Shown here: piece by piece, positions 53,982 to 64,000 of the stretch
How positions within the stretch are numbered: the stretch's first letter is position 1
Layout of the letters: each line of letters opens with the position of its first letter
DNA from: Diprion similis
Lineage: Eukaryota; Arthropoda; Insecta; Hymenoptera; Diprionidae
NCBI RefSeq assembly: GCF_021155765.1
Contig: NC_060116.1
Span: 17,734,584 to 17,798,583, forward strand
Direction of reading: 5' to 3'
Length of the DNA: 64,000 nt
Notes under the pieces: model-generated
The model's database searches: none
What the model was told of the DNA's origin: nothing
Seen by the model: the letters and a program-made list of their open reading frames with translations, nothing else
Program-made: the position numbers and the translations under genes

Positions 53982-55229
53982 ATGGTATTTTTCACGTGTA
54001 CTCACTGTGGCGAGGCAATAAAGAAGCCCAAAGTTGAAAAACACTTTCAATTCAAGTGCAGAAATTCCATTTCAGTCAGCTGCATGGATTGTTTCCAAGA
54101 TTTTCGGTATGGTCTAGTTGGGTTAATTTGATTTAAAAATAAAAAACTACAATACAATTGGCAATATGAAAAATTTGTATTATATTTTGTATAAACTGTG
54201 TGCTAGATGATGTATGATTTCATGTATAGGGGACAAGAGTATGCCAAACACACCAAATGCATAACGGAGGCGCAGCGTTATGGTGGAAAAGACTTTGTCC
54301 CCCGGCCGAGCAAAAACAAAGGAGAGCAAAAACAACAAGATTGGATTGCAGTAGTACATGCTGTCATTGAAAATTCAGAAAACCTATCAATTGCCGAAAG
54401 GAACATTCTTAATGTGTTATCCAATCATGACAATGTGCCAAGAAAGAAAGCAAAGTTTTTCAATTTTATGAAAAGCATGTTAGCTGGTCGAGTTGACTTG
54501 ACAGTTCTTGAAAGTATATGGACTAAAATGGAAGAAGCTTTTAAGAAAACTTCAGCAAATAAAGCTACTACAAATACTAATGTTTGTTCTCTCGCTCAAG
54601 ATAATGGAGTGATACCTTCGATTCAGACAGATATATTGGAAAATGAAAACAACGAGAATATAACCAACGAATATAAAAGAGCAGATCCTAATATCGAATA
54701 CAGTGGGAAATCAGAGAGTTGTGAAATCAGCTTACAGACAACTGATGGTAGTATGAGCAATAAATCAAAAAAATTGCTGAAGCGGAAAATGTCTAAAGAA
54801 ATGCAATGTCAGAAGGAGGAAAATTTTCACACTAACAACAGGAACTATGAAAATTTCGAGCAAAATTTATCTTCTTCAATAGGTATGGAAGAAAACTGTG
54901 TTGGAAGTAAGAAATCTAAAAAACTTATAGGTGATGAATTAGAAAGTACTAATTTAATAACTGTAATGAGTCAGAACTATTGTAAAAATATTTCCAATAA
55001 TAATGAAATTGTAGTTAAGAAATTTAACTGGAGTGATGCTATATTGGAGGTACTCCACTCTAAAAAGGAAATTTCTTTGAGGAAATTGAGGAAAAATGTC
55101 TTACGACAATATCAAACGTATAGTAAAGTTGCAGTACTGAACGGAAATCCTGCTACTAAGTTTGATAGAAAAATTAATAGAATGACGCAGATTGTTATTG
55201 AAGATGGAAAAGTTAAGTTGGCAAAGTGA
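53982..55229 (+). CDS. LYAR: LYAR homolog, nucleolar zinc-finger protein
   Basis: Nucleolar protein of rRNA synthesis and processing and cell growth. Two exons, 53982-54106 and 54230-55229, give 374 residues (human 379). The N-terminus MVFFTCTHCGEAIKKP, then KVEKHFQFKCRN and SCMDCFQDFRGQEYAKHTKC, forms the two LYAR-type zinc fingers with their Cys and His pairs. Next comes the conserved NVPRKKAKFFNFMKS, a long Lys/Asn/Glu-rich variable middle with several KSKK-type basic runs, and the C-terminal KFNWSDAILEVLHSKKEIS, then LRKLRKNVL typical of the family. The start is fixed by the zinc finger beginning at residue 3. AATAAA at 55269-55274 follows closely. Confidence 0.95.
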
Positions 55230-55268
55230 TATCTAAACAGACAACATCATGTAAAGAAGAAAAACAAC

Positions 55269-55274
55269 AATAAA
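55269..55274 (+). promoter_or_regulatory. Candidate LYAR poly(A) signal
   Basis: AATAAA 40 bp after the LYAR stop. Confidence 0.5.
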
Positions 55275-55601
55275 AATAAGGGAATATTGATCTATCATCA
55301 TTCATACAATATTACCTACTTGCGTTATTTGTTAAGTTGCATGCGGTGGTAAATTTACATTTTTATAAACGTTCCCCTTCTGCCAAATAATAAATAATGA
55401 AAAACTGGTCCACCCACTCCTATAAATATCTTAGGTGATACATGGATAGTCTCTAACAAATTCTCCCTAAAATTTTAATAAAACATGCTTAAGCTGGTAT
55501 ATCTCTCCAAAATTGACAGTACTGCAGATATAGGATAATTAGGTGCAAGTAAGAAATCATAAGAACGAAAAAAATTAAACATGTGAAAAATAAAATATAT
55601 G

Positions 55602-55607
55602 TTTATT
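55602..55607 (-). promoter_or_regulatory. Candidate NSE4 poly(A) signal
   Basis: AATAAA on the minus strand, 61 bp after the NSE4 stop. The two convergent signals, for LYAR and NSE4, are 330 bp apart. Confidence 0.5.
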
Positions 55608-55667
55608 GTTCAAAAGGAGGATTGTTATATTAGTGTGATTTTTGAATCAGTCTTGTGCGGGGGAAAT

Positions 55668-57226
55668 TTACAAATGAACAGAAGTTGTGAAATTAATCAT
55701 GGCCCCATCCAGTCGATATATTTCTTTCAGAATCTAAAACAAAGTGTGAAACATTGTTGCACAAACTTTTAGTTATATAATCTTCATTTGATCATACTTT
55801 TTACTCACTTGCCACTGCTTTGCGTTTATTGACATCACGTTCTGAACATGTGAATCATTTCCTTTTCGTTTTGCGTTAGCACATGCTTCTTTGCTACTTG
55901 GCTGCACGACCAATTTTCCCCTCTTATCTGTTCAGTGATGTGTGAATGGGTATTTGTTTGAGTAAAATTATTTCTAAATGATTATAATACATGGTGTGGT
56001 ATATTGGGAAAGAGTAAAGATAACTGTATAACCTTTCGTTAATTGTAATAATCCATCTCTGATTAAGAATGAAACATGTAACATGTTTTCCACAGTTCGA
56101 CCAAAGTCAAAGGGATTGAGAATAAGTTTGAAGAAATCAAGTGGCTTCTCATTTATTTTGTAATGATGAGACACAAGAGCTTTTATTTTCCGTACTGTTT
56201 CTTCTACTCCGTGTTCAACTTTATCGACAGCTTGAACATTCTCAGGTCTTTTAGTAGCTACCTGGATATCTCTTGGTCCTTGCTTTCTCTTTGCGATTTG
56301 CTTCTTTTCTAATGGCTTCAAGGTTCCTACACATATAAGAACAGAATTAGAAAATAGCCCTGTGTTTGGGAGGGTAGGGATTGCATTGTATAGATTTTGA
56401 CAAATTGGAGCACGTGGACGAATGAACAAACCTAAAAGATACGAATAATGTGGAATAACGTTCAAACACTTCAGCATTTCATCAGCCAAAATCGGCCAGT
56501 GCGGTTCCTCTAAGATGGTATCTGGGCGCAGCTGCACGTAAGATAACTAGAAGGTAAAACCTTGAAATTGGTAACCATTGCGAATTTAATTTTTTTTTTT
56601 TTATTTAAAATTCAATGTGTACGAACAATTTTCTCAGCAAATTCAGTGTGGTCATATGGGCTCATGTCTTTGTTCAAAGTTTCTGTACAACGTTTCATCA
56701 CATCTGAGGATACATACATGACTTCTGAATCTAGCAGAATTTCGTCAGTGTAATTAGCTGAACAAACAATAAATATATTACTTTTAAAGAAGCAGTATAG
56801 AGGATCATTTACTTTTGAAATTCCACGTCAGTATAAGGGCGTGAGTTCTACAAAATTATAAAAGTTGGATAAAAAACATTTATGGAAAAATACCAAAGTT
56901 CTTTGCTTTAAAATATACCTTTTTCTAGAGTTTCCTCATCTTCGTTTATAATATCTGTATCAGCCATTATGGTACGTAACGTTTTAATCGTGTTTTTGGA
57001 TACATTTTCCTCTGGAACGAAAATAGCCAAATATATATAAAAATATGGTTAGTCACAACATCAAAACCATACTAGGATGAATTACATCGTAGTAAACACC
57101 TGAATTTCAAACTGATAAGAACTTACGGAGAACTTTAGTTCTTCCCAAATATTTCCGGTAAAATGCTTTCCGCTTTTGTGGAGAGTGAGATGATTCCACG
57201 GATACGTTATTTTCGTTGTCTGACAT
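55668..57226 (-). CDS. NSMCE4A: NSE4 (NSMCE4/EID3 family), SMC5/6 complex kleisin
   Basis: Kleisin subunit bridging the SMC5 and SMC6 heads in DNA repair. Seven exons (minus): 57226-57127, 57011-56919, 56757-56627, 56531-56432, 56326-56033, 55927-55809, 55733-55668. The phases chain, giving 300 residues; the human paralogs are somewhat longer. The N-terminus is SP-containing and hydrophilic. The helical segment ILLDSEVMYVSSDVMKRCTETL matches the kleisin region preceding the Smc contact (family: LDAxFLVxASDL). The C-terminal winged-helix segment has PLDFFKLILNPFDFGRTVENMLHVSF and LIRDG, the strongest family signature. The third exon's donor (GTTCGT) is unusual. I call it NSE4; which vertebrate paralog it matches has no meaning here. 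Confidence 0.9.
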
Positions 57227-58380
57227 TATAAACACAATTTTTTACCAACCACTTCGAAGCAGATTTAACCGCGCGATAACAGACCATGCACCTCGACAAT
57301 GAGTGTCAAAAACCTATTTCATCTCGAACGGCGCTCCGAAATCCAGAATACGAAAAATGCATATGTTTCTCTTTGGACGTTGCGTAAAATCCGATCGGCC
57401 GGTTGCCAGATAAATAGTGTCGCGAGTCGCCAGAAGTGGGCGCACAGCAAGCCGATTATTGCCAATGTGACGTTCTAACGTCAATTCCGGACAAATTAGG
57501 AATTAGACTTACGATCAGTGGTTTGGGTCGCTCAAATATTGATTGAATAGCTTTTTCCCCTGGTTGCACTGAGTGTGACGTCGAGCGGCACTCCACGAAA
57601 ATTCCCCAAGTTTGTGACTGGAATTCGTTTTAGTTGGAATATATTTCGATTAAAGACAAAACTAGGAATAATAATTCTAGTACAATGCTATAAGATTTGT
57701 TAAAGAATCGGGCAGAGATTTGTCGTTGGAATGCAAGTGCTAGACGATTTTATCGTGAGGATCTACCGAGAACAAGTACCTACTGCAGATAAAAACCAAG
57801 AGAGCGAATGAACGCTGGGTGCTCGTATTTATTCAGATTGGTAACAGTAGGGGTGTGAATCCTTCTCCTCAAGCATTACCTCACAACAACATTTCTTCTC
57901 CTTATTCTAAATTACAACTACGTCGGTATGCTATGCTACGGGACTTATTGGTGTCGGGTGCAAAGTTGATGTTCAGCGTCAGCCAGCGCAAGCTTTGTTG
58001 TACGGATTTTTGATGTCGGATTAAATGTACAGAGCTGGTACTCCTTTACTCTAGTCTCCATAGTATAACCCGTGGAACAAACGTGGTATAAATCAGTATA
58101 AACATGGCTGGTTCCAGCCTTCGGTTCTAACCTATGGGGTCTAAGGAGGTTCTGTCACGGTCAAGACTCGTATGAAGTATTCTGTGTGTATGAATTGTAT
58201 TTGTCGGTTCACCCTACTTTACGGTTTCCATTGTGGTTTCCATTACTCGAGTGTCGGCTGAATGATATAATACAACGTCGTCCAAATCTTCTCTTTGGGG
58301 TTGAACGAGTATTTGTTTGCGATTTTCCAATTGATTTCTTGCTATAACTTCTCCACATTCCAGTTGCACGACTTATTAAA
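57227..58380. promoter_or_regulatory. NSE4/PRPF3 divergent intergenic region
   Basis: 1.15 kb between opposed start codons, fairly GC-rich near NSE4 (57250-57620). It holds the second copy of the 31-bp motif shared with the USP8/RalBP1 gap, at 57576-57606. A likely bidirectional promoter; a short ORF at 57819-58013 resembles nothing. Confidence 0.55.
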
Positions 58381-61300
58381 ATGGCTTATCTAACCCGCAA
58401 AGAGATAGATGATATGAAGCCTCAAATAGAGAAGGCAGTACATAAGTTTCTGGGTTTTGGCGAGCCTTCAATCGTTACTACTGCTATGAACTGTATTACT
58501 TCTGGTTACGACAAGCGTAAAACTGCTGGTAAGTTTCTCTATATCACTGACATTGGGAATGATCTACAATTACAACTATTAAACTGTTTCATTTATTCAT
58601 CCATCCTTTTTACTCAGTAATCTGAAACTTTCAATGAAACGCTACTACCTAGCATTTAGTTAATTTACTTGAGTTAAATACTCATCTTCTGAGAGCATTT
58701 AAAAACATTTTTTTAGAACCTGTATATGTAGTGTGTGATAAATTATTTTTTAGACAAACTTTCGGCACTCTTGGAAGAAAAGAAGGCTACCAAGTTGATG
58801 GAAAAAATATTTTCAATTTACGATGACACTAAAGCTAGCCAAAAGACTAAGAAACGTCCCCATATCGATGACAAGGATAAAGACAGAGATGCAAAGAAAC
58901 CGAAAACAAAAGAAGAAGAATTCATGAATGAAAAACCTACAGAAGCACAGTTGTCCGCTGACAAGGTACATTTACGTTTATGCATTCACTGTTGAGTACT
59001 TGCACTGAGAGAAAGAAATTTATTGAATGAAAAAAAAATAAAACTGTTTTGGTCAACTAAATGTGTCACTTAGAGGCGGCAAAACGAATATTTGGTTACA
59101 ACAATTTATAAGTTGCATGAACTAAATGAGAAATACTTCTTGTGACTTTATTATTATTTAACATAAATATGAGGGTGTACAGTCAATGGAGTATTAAGGT
59201 GAATGACCTGTATTATATAGTTGATATGAAAGTAATTTTGTTAATCTAAATACCCAACTTTTGGATCCAACAAATGTTTAAGCAATGCAGTACCATGGTC
59301 TGTTGGCTTCAAAAAATTTCAGTCAACGCTACTGAATATTCAGTTGAAAAAATCCCAGCTAGGTACGCATAGAGAAGTGGATTCTGACTGATTCAAGACC
59401 ACCGGTGTCATCTGCTACCATCTATTCAACCTGCGTAGCAGATGACACCACTGGCCTTGAAGGTGTCAGAATCCACCTTGGGAGGTGTACATACAAGCAA
59501 CTAAACATTAGATCAGTGTAGTGTTTCAATCATTAAATTTGATTAAATTTGATTCCGCAGAGTACTGAATTCTTTGACGACAAAAAAGATATTTAGTCGA
59601 AGCTATTGCACACATTCAAGTGTAGGTATCCCCTTCTTCAACCAGATCATTGAGTTGACGCTACTAAATATTTTTCGGACCTATCAACTTTTCATTCAAA
59701 TGAACCACGTAGTTCAACTAACTTGTTTGTTCGATTTGACCTGACGGAATTTATAATGTTGACTAAGGTGTATAAATTTTCACAAAATAATGATTGAAGC
59801 AACAATTTTTATTCAACTAAATCGATTCGGTTGATTTGCTGACTCTTTTCTCTGCGTGCGATTAACATTCATTAATATTCGGTTAAGAATTTTATCTCCT
59901 TATCTTCTTCCTCTACCATTTTTTCTTCATAGATAAAACAAATGATGTTGAATGCTCAAAGAGAGATTGAGGAGCGTAAACGAGCGTTAAAGGCAATACG
60001 GCAAGATGATATGCCGCCAGTACGACCCTTGTTCCGAGCTCGCGAACCCATGCCGTCCGTAGGGAGTATGTACAATCAGGGACTGTTGAGTAAAAATGAT
60101 TCTGACAAAGCTCGGAAGATTGCTGCACTTCAGGCTCAAATTAGGAACAAACTCAGTTCGGGATTATTGGGAAGCCTGCCAGTCCCTGATAAGCCAACAC
60201 CCTTGATACTGGATGAATCTGGAAGAACAGTTGATATTACGGGAAAAGAGGTTCAACTCACCCAGGTCGTTCCTACGCTAAAAGCCAATATTCGAGCAAA
60301 GAAACGAGAAGAATTCAAAGCACAGCTGCAGGATTCTAAGGGACCAGAGGAGATGCAGGATACACATTTTTTCGACAATCGGATCGGTGCAAAGCCAGCC
60401 CAAAGAAATAAACGAGCCTTAAAGTTCCATGAGCCTGGGAAGTTTCAACAACTGGCGGACAGAATACGTATGAAAGCCCAGTTGGAAAAACTGCAAAATG
60501 AAATATCACAAATTGCCAGAAAAACCGGTATTAGTTCGGCGACAAAACTTGCACTGATTGCCCCCAAAACTGAAGCCTTGAACGAAGATGTACCCAATGT
60601 CGAGTGGTGGGATTCGGTTATTATTACCGGATGTTACGCAGGTGACAAAGAACAAATGCCAGTCAAGATTTCCGCTATTACAAACTTGGTTGAACATCCA
60701 ACGCAAATGCGGCCTCCAAGTAAGTTATAAAACACTCGACGATTAGATTGTTTGAAATAGTACTTTCACCACTTGTCTGGTTGCGATACGAAAATTGAAA
60801 TCCTCGAAAGAAAAGTGTTATAGCCCATAGTACCTTAAATAAGTATCATCAGAGAAATACGAATACATGGCAACAACCATATTTGTCATGTATGTTTGTA
60901 ACTACAGAGCTTTCACTTGCTCAAGAATTACTTGCTTGTATATTAATATTACTTATTCATTTTTTTTGCTACCTGTACGAGGTCTTAGTACTTGCTAAGC
61001 ACGACAACGCGTCTATACCAGGTTGAAGAAACACTTTTAACGCTCTTCGATCCATTTTCCTTCTGCTTATAGCTGATCCTCTCAAGCCGATCTACATGCC
61101 AGTATTTCTTACAAAGAAGGAGCGTAAAAAATTACGACGGCAGAACCGACGAGAAGCATGGAAAGAGGAACAGGAGAAGATCCGTCTGGGTTTGGAACCA
61201 CCGCCTGAGCCAAAGCTAAGGATCTCTAATTTAATGCGTGTCTTGGGTACAGAAGCTGTACAGGATCCTACAAAAATTGAGGCTCATGTCCGTCAGCAGA

Positions 61301-61908
61301 TGGCGAAGAGATTGAAGGCTCATGAGGATGCAAATGCGGCACGGAGGCTTACTGCGGAACAACGACGCGAGAAAAAAGCTCGTAAGCTAAAGGAGGATAC
61401 CACCCTTGGTGTACACGTAGCAGTTTACAGGTAATCCATTGTTTGATATATACCCTCCCCATGGGGATGACCATGTTCATAGAATTATATTTAAATGAAC
61501 TATTTTAGGATACGAGATCTAGTTAATAATGCGTCGAAGAAGTTCAAAGTGGAAACAAATGCCAAACAATTATACTTGACCGGATGTGTGATGTTGTTTC
61601 GCGACTGCAATGTAGTTGTAGTTGAGGGTGGAGCTAAACAACTGAGCAAGTATAAACGTTTGATGGTACGGCGAATAAAATGGGAAGAGGATATCGTCAA
61701 AGATAATGATGGAAACGAGGTGCCTAATAGATGTGTCTTGGTTTGGGAGGGTACAAGCAAACAGCGTCACTTTGGTGAGATAAAATTCAAGGTGTGCCCA
61801 ATCGAAAAAATGGCAAGGGAACACTTCAAAAAACATCAGGTTGAACACTATTGGGATCTGGCATATAGTGGTGCGGTACTGGACAATACAGATGATGCAC
61901 GTTCCTAA
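58381..61908 (+). CDS. PRPF3: PRPF3, U4/U6 snRNP protein Prp3
   Basis: Core protein of the U4/U6 di-snRNP and tri-snRNP, binding the U4/U6 duplex during spliceosome assembly. Five exons: 58381-58528, 58754-58965, 59933-60719, 61073-61430, 61509-61908. The phases chain, giving 634 residues (human 683). Domains: PWI at about 1-75 ([20 protein letters not shown]), a charged linker, then the Prp3 domain with [52 protein letters not shown] and EWWDS, the basic helix [39 protein letters not shown], and the C-terminal domain with [16 protein letters not shown] and [13 protein letters not shown]. The linker is shorter than in human. AATAAA at 61968-61973. Confidence 0.96.
59363..59490. repeat. 128-bp palindrome in PRPF3 intron 2
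   Basis: GTGGATTCTGAC and GGTGTCATCTGCTAC on the left are inverted on the right, with a loop of roughly 20 bp near 59418-59433. It may be the centre of a larger element of about 58996-59862, whose ends GCACTGAGAGAAA and TTTCTCTGCGTGC are imperfect inverted repeats. Confidence 0.7.
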
Positions 61909-61967
61909 AACCTAATGTGGTAATGAAAAGATATTACAAATAATGAATCGTAGAATTCTTGGAGAGA

Positions 61968-61973
61968 AATAAA
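61968..61973 (+). promoter_or_regulatory. Candidate PRPF3 poly(A) signal
   Basis: AATAAA 60 bp after the PRPF3 stop. Confidence 0.5.
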
Positions 61974-64000
61974 TGATAAATAATCAAATTCAGATAGTTT
62001 TACGTATTTTGTGTAAAGTTGGAGGTTGTTAAACTAATTCAATATCTACTCACAATCAGTCAATGGATAGACTGAAGGACGATTGTTTCTGTTTGTAATA
62101 ATGGAGCTATGGATCACTTGTTAAACATCTGCTTTCGTCGCTTGGATTGAATTTCAGTACATCTATAGTTTCGATCCCTCTGTAAGTATCTTAGTAGTCA
62201 TGACATGCAAGAATAGCCATGAAATGACGTAGTTGCAAGATCTTGGACGCTTAGAGCCCATGTAATTAGTAACCCTCCAGGGAGTGATGAGACAACGCCT
62301 AAGGGGATCCCCAGCCTTCTATTTGAAAGATCTATTTGTGGGGGCAGTTTTTGGGTAAAATTCAACTATCAAAAAATCGGAAGTGAAATACTTCTTCTAA
62401 AGCCTTCCGAATTTTATATTTTACGGACAAAACGATACGTACAGACCGATTGAGATTTCTAAACCGTTTTGTAGCATGTGTGACATACATTTTACGAAAA
62501 AAACAATATATTAACTCTCTAATTTTAAAACATTGTTTTTTCACTCAAACTACATACTGTTCAATGATTTCCAATCTAAAAGGTGCGTGACATTCACTAT
62601 TATGCATATACACATACATTGATCTTATCGCCAAAGAGGAACACTGTGATAGATCTTACACACGAGTAATATTCTGAATGTGTCGTAAGCATGTATGAAT
62701 TATAAGAAAGATAGTTCCAATGAAATTGATGATATACAACTCATATTAATGACAACAATAATACAATGGTGAGTTATTTACAATAGTAACTGTAATTAGA
62801 GCTGTGCAGGTACCAGAATTCTTCGGGTCGGGTCGCGTCGGGAAAAATGTATTGGTTTCGAGTTGGGTTCTCGGAATTTCCGGAACCTTCGGGATTTATG
62901 AAAATGTCGGAATTCCTGAAAACATCAGGGTTCCTGAAATTAGGTTTTTTTTTAAATTATCCGGATTCCCGGTTCGCCCGATGAAAGGTGATATTATTTT
63001 TACTAAAAATATTCATGCCATTTAGATATTACTATTTACTATTAGTACGTAGTATTTAGTACCTGTCCAATCGTATTACAAATATGAGGTAAGTTAGGTT
63101 ACCCACGTTTCGAATTTTTCAAAGATGTTTGGTTTTCCGGAGATTTTTTGTTTTACAAAGATTCCGATCTTGCCAAGCATTGCGGGATCGCCAAAAAGCC
63201 CATCTAATACAAACCAGTCCCTAATCCGCGAAAAACAACAGCAACAACAACCCGAACCTCGTTTCAATATATTGTCATTTCATTTATTTTTTTTAAATAA
63301 ATTTCTAAGATATGTTCGACTACTGAAGCACTACTCGAATCTAAGCGCAAACGTTTCACCGTTGACAGCCCACGAAAGCGCTACGGCCAACGGAACATTG
63401 AAGTTCACGACTAATTCTGAGTGTCCACACGGTTTACGTGCCTTCTGGTAAACGAGCCTGGGTACTTCCAATTAATAATAACGTTCACGGTAACCGTAGC
63501 GACCAATTTTTATGCAAAATGGACAATAGTGTGGGATCTGAATTTCGTTCGTAAAAACCACCTCGTATGATAGTGACCGACAAGTGGTCAAGTTTAGCAG
63601 TCCGAAACCCTGTCGAACTCCATTGGGTATACATTTATCGCGGTGTGACTCATCCTGTCTCCTCATCCTTCCTGGTGTATGCAGGGAGAGCCAATCGAAG
63701 TGCGGGCCCCATCGGGCAAAGTGGACCCACTGTAGAAAGGAATGAGATTTAACAAAATATCGATATCGCTTGAAATGTATTTTTAGGCCGAAGAAAAACA
63801 AATTGCGATGTCAAAATTGGTCTAACGTTATTCGTTTCTTAAGGGACCCACTTTGCCTCGGACTTCTACGCACATATACCATACGTACGTATACAGGGGT
63901 ATATCGCCTCTTCTCTTGTACTTGAATCCTACTCTCCCGCAGACTAAAGTCCCGGTCGTAACCACTTGTGCTGCAATATATGTATGATGTATACGTAGAT
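61974..64000. other. Right-hand spacer, no gene recognised
   Basis: No exon with a family resemblance on either strand. The ORF at 63801-63472 (minus) has no recognisable motif. A G/C-rich low-complexity stretch lies at 62800-62990. The last 600 bp are GC-richer and may approach another gene or promoter. Confidence 0.45.
62808..62985. repeat. Degenerate TCGGGT / GGAATTCC low-complexity stretch
   Basis: Begins GAGCTGTGCAGGTACC (from about 62799), then many variants of TCGGG and GGAATTTCCGGAAC. Likely a repeat remnant or the end of a transposon; weaker TTCCGG variants continue at 63120-63200. Confidence 0.55.

Noticed and set aside
56818-56853. Possible extra NSE4 exon reading NSRPYTDVEFQK
   Set aside because: It breaks phase with the exons on both sides in every frame, while direct splicing of 56919 to 56757 keeps frame and matches the family.
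63472-63801. 109-residue minus-strand ORF near the right end
   Set aside because: No recognisable motif, and no splice-supported extension; left as unannotated.

Overview
The window reads as an insect nuclear genome, possibly hymenopteran (this placement is a guess). It is AT-rich. Its multi-exon genes have short GT-AG introns and code for conserved animal proteins. The spacers and larger introns hold many palindromic (foldback) elements, one hAT-like element with a target-site duplication, and a decayed LINE. No prokaryotic, organellar or viral gene was seen. Gene models were built by hand: I placed splice sites, checked that exon phases chain without a stop, and compared the products with protein families from memory. 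No alignment was run.

Layout: (1) 1-1098, minus, ZFYVE1/DFCP1 homolog, cut by the left edge and with an apparent frameshift. (2) 3991-5663, plus, Rheb GTPase, complete in five exons. (3) 5664-14920, gene-poor AT-rich DNA with one foldback element. (4) 14921-23110, minus, MEIOC homolog; its introns hold a 2.5 kb foldback element with a second foldback nested in one arm, and a dead LINE. (5) 23111-29888, gene-free, with another foldback. (6) 29889-39307, minus, USP8 deubiquitinase, eleven coding exons. (7) 41107-47208, plus, RalBP1/RLIP76, ten exons. (8) 47771-52475, minus, NOC3L, ten exons. (9) 53982-55229, plus, LYAR, two exons. (10) 55668-57226, minus, NSE4 of the SMC5/6 complex, seven exons. 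(11) 58381-61908, plus, PRPF3, five exons. (12) 61909-64000, no recognised gene.

From USP8 rightward the genes alternate strictly in strand: USP8/RalBP1, NOC3L/LYAR and NSE4/PRPF3 are head-to-head, while RalBP1/NOC3L and LYAR/NSE4 are tail-to-tail, about 0.4-0.6 kb apart. Each divergent gap is probably a shared promoter. Some neighbours share biology: NOC3L and LYAR are both nucleolar ribosome-assembly factors, USP8 and RalBP1 both act in endocytosis, and ZFYVE1 and Rheb both touch the autophagy/mTOR axis. Whether the pairing matters is inference.

Most notable: the nested foldback; a 31-bp motif with identical spacing in two divergent promoters; lysine in place of the arginine finger in RalBP1; a GC-AG intron in RalBP1; the frameshift in ZFYVE1; a MEIOC homolog in an insect-like genome; and a hAT-like element with an 8-bp duplication in the NOC3L/LYAR promoter gap.
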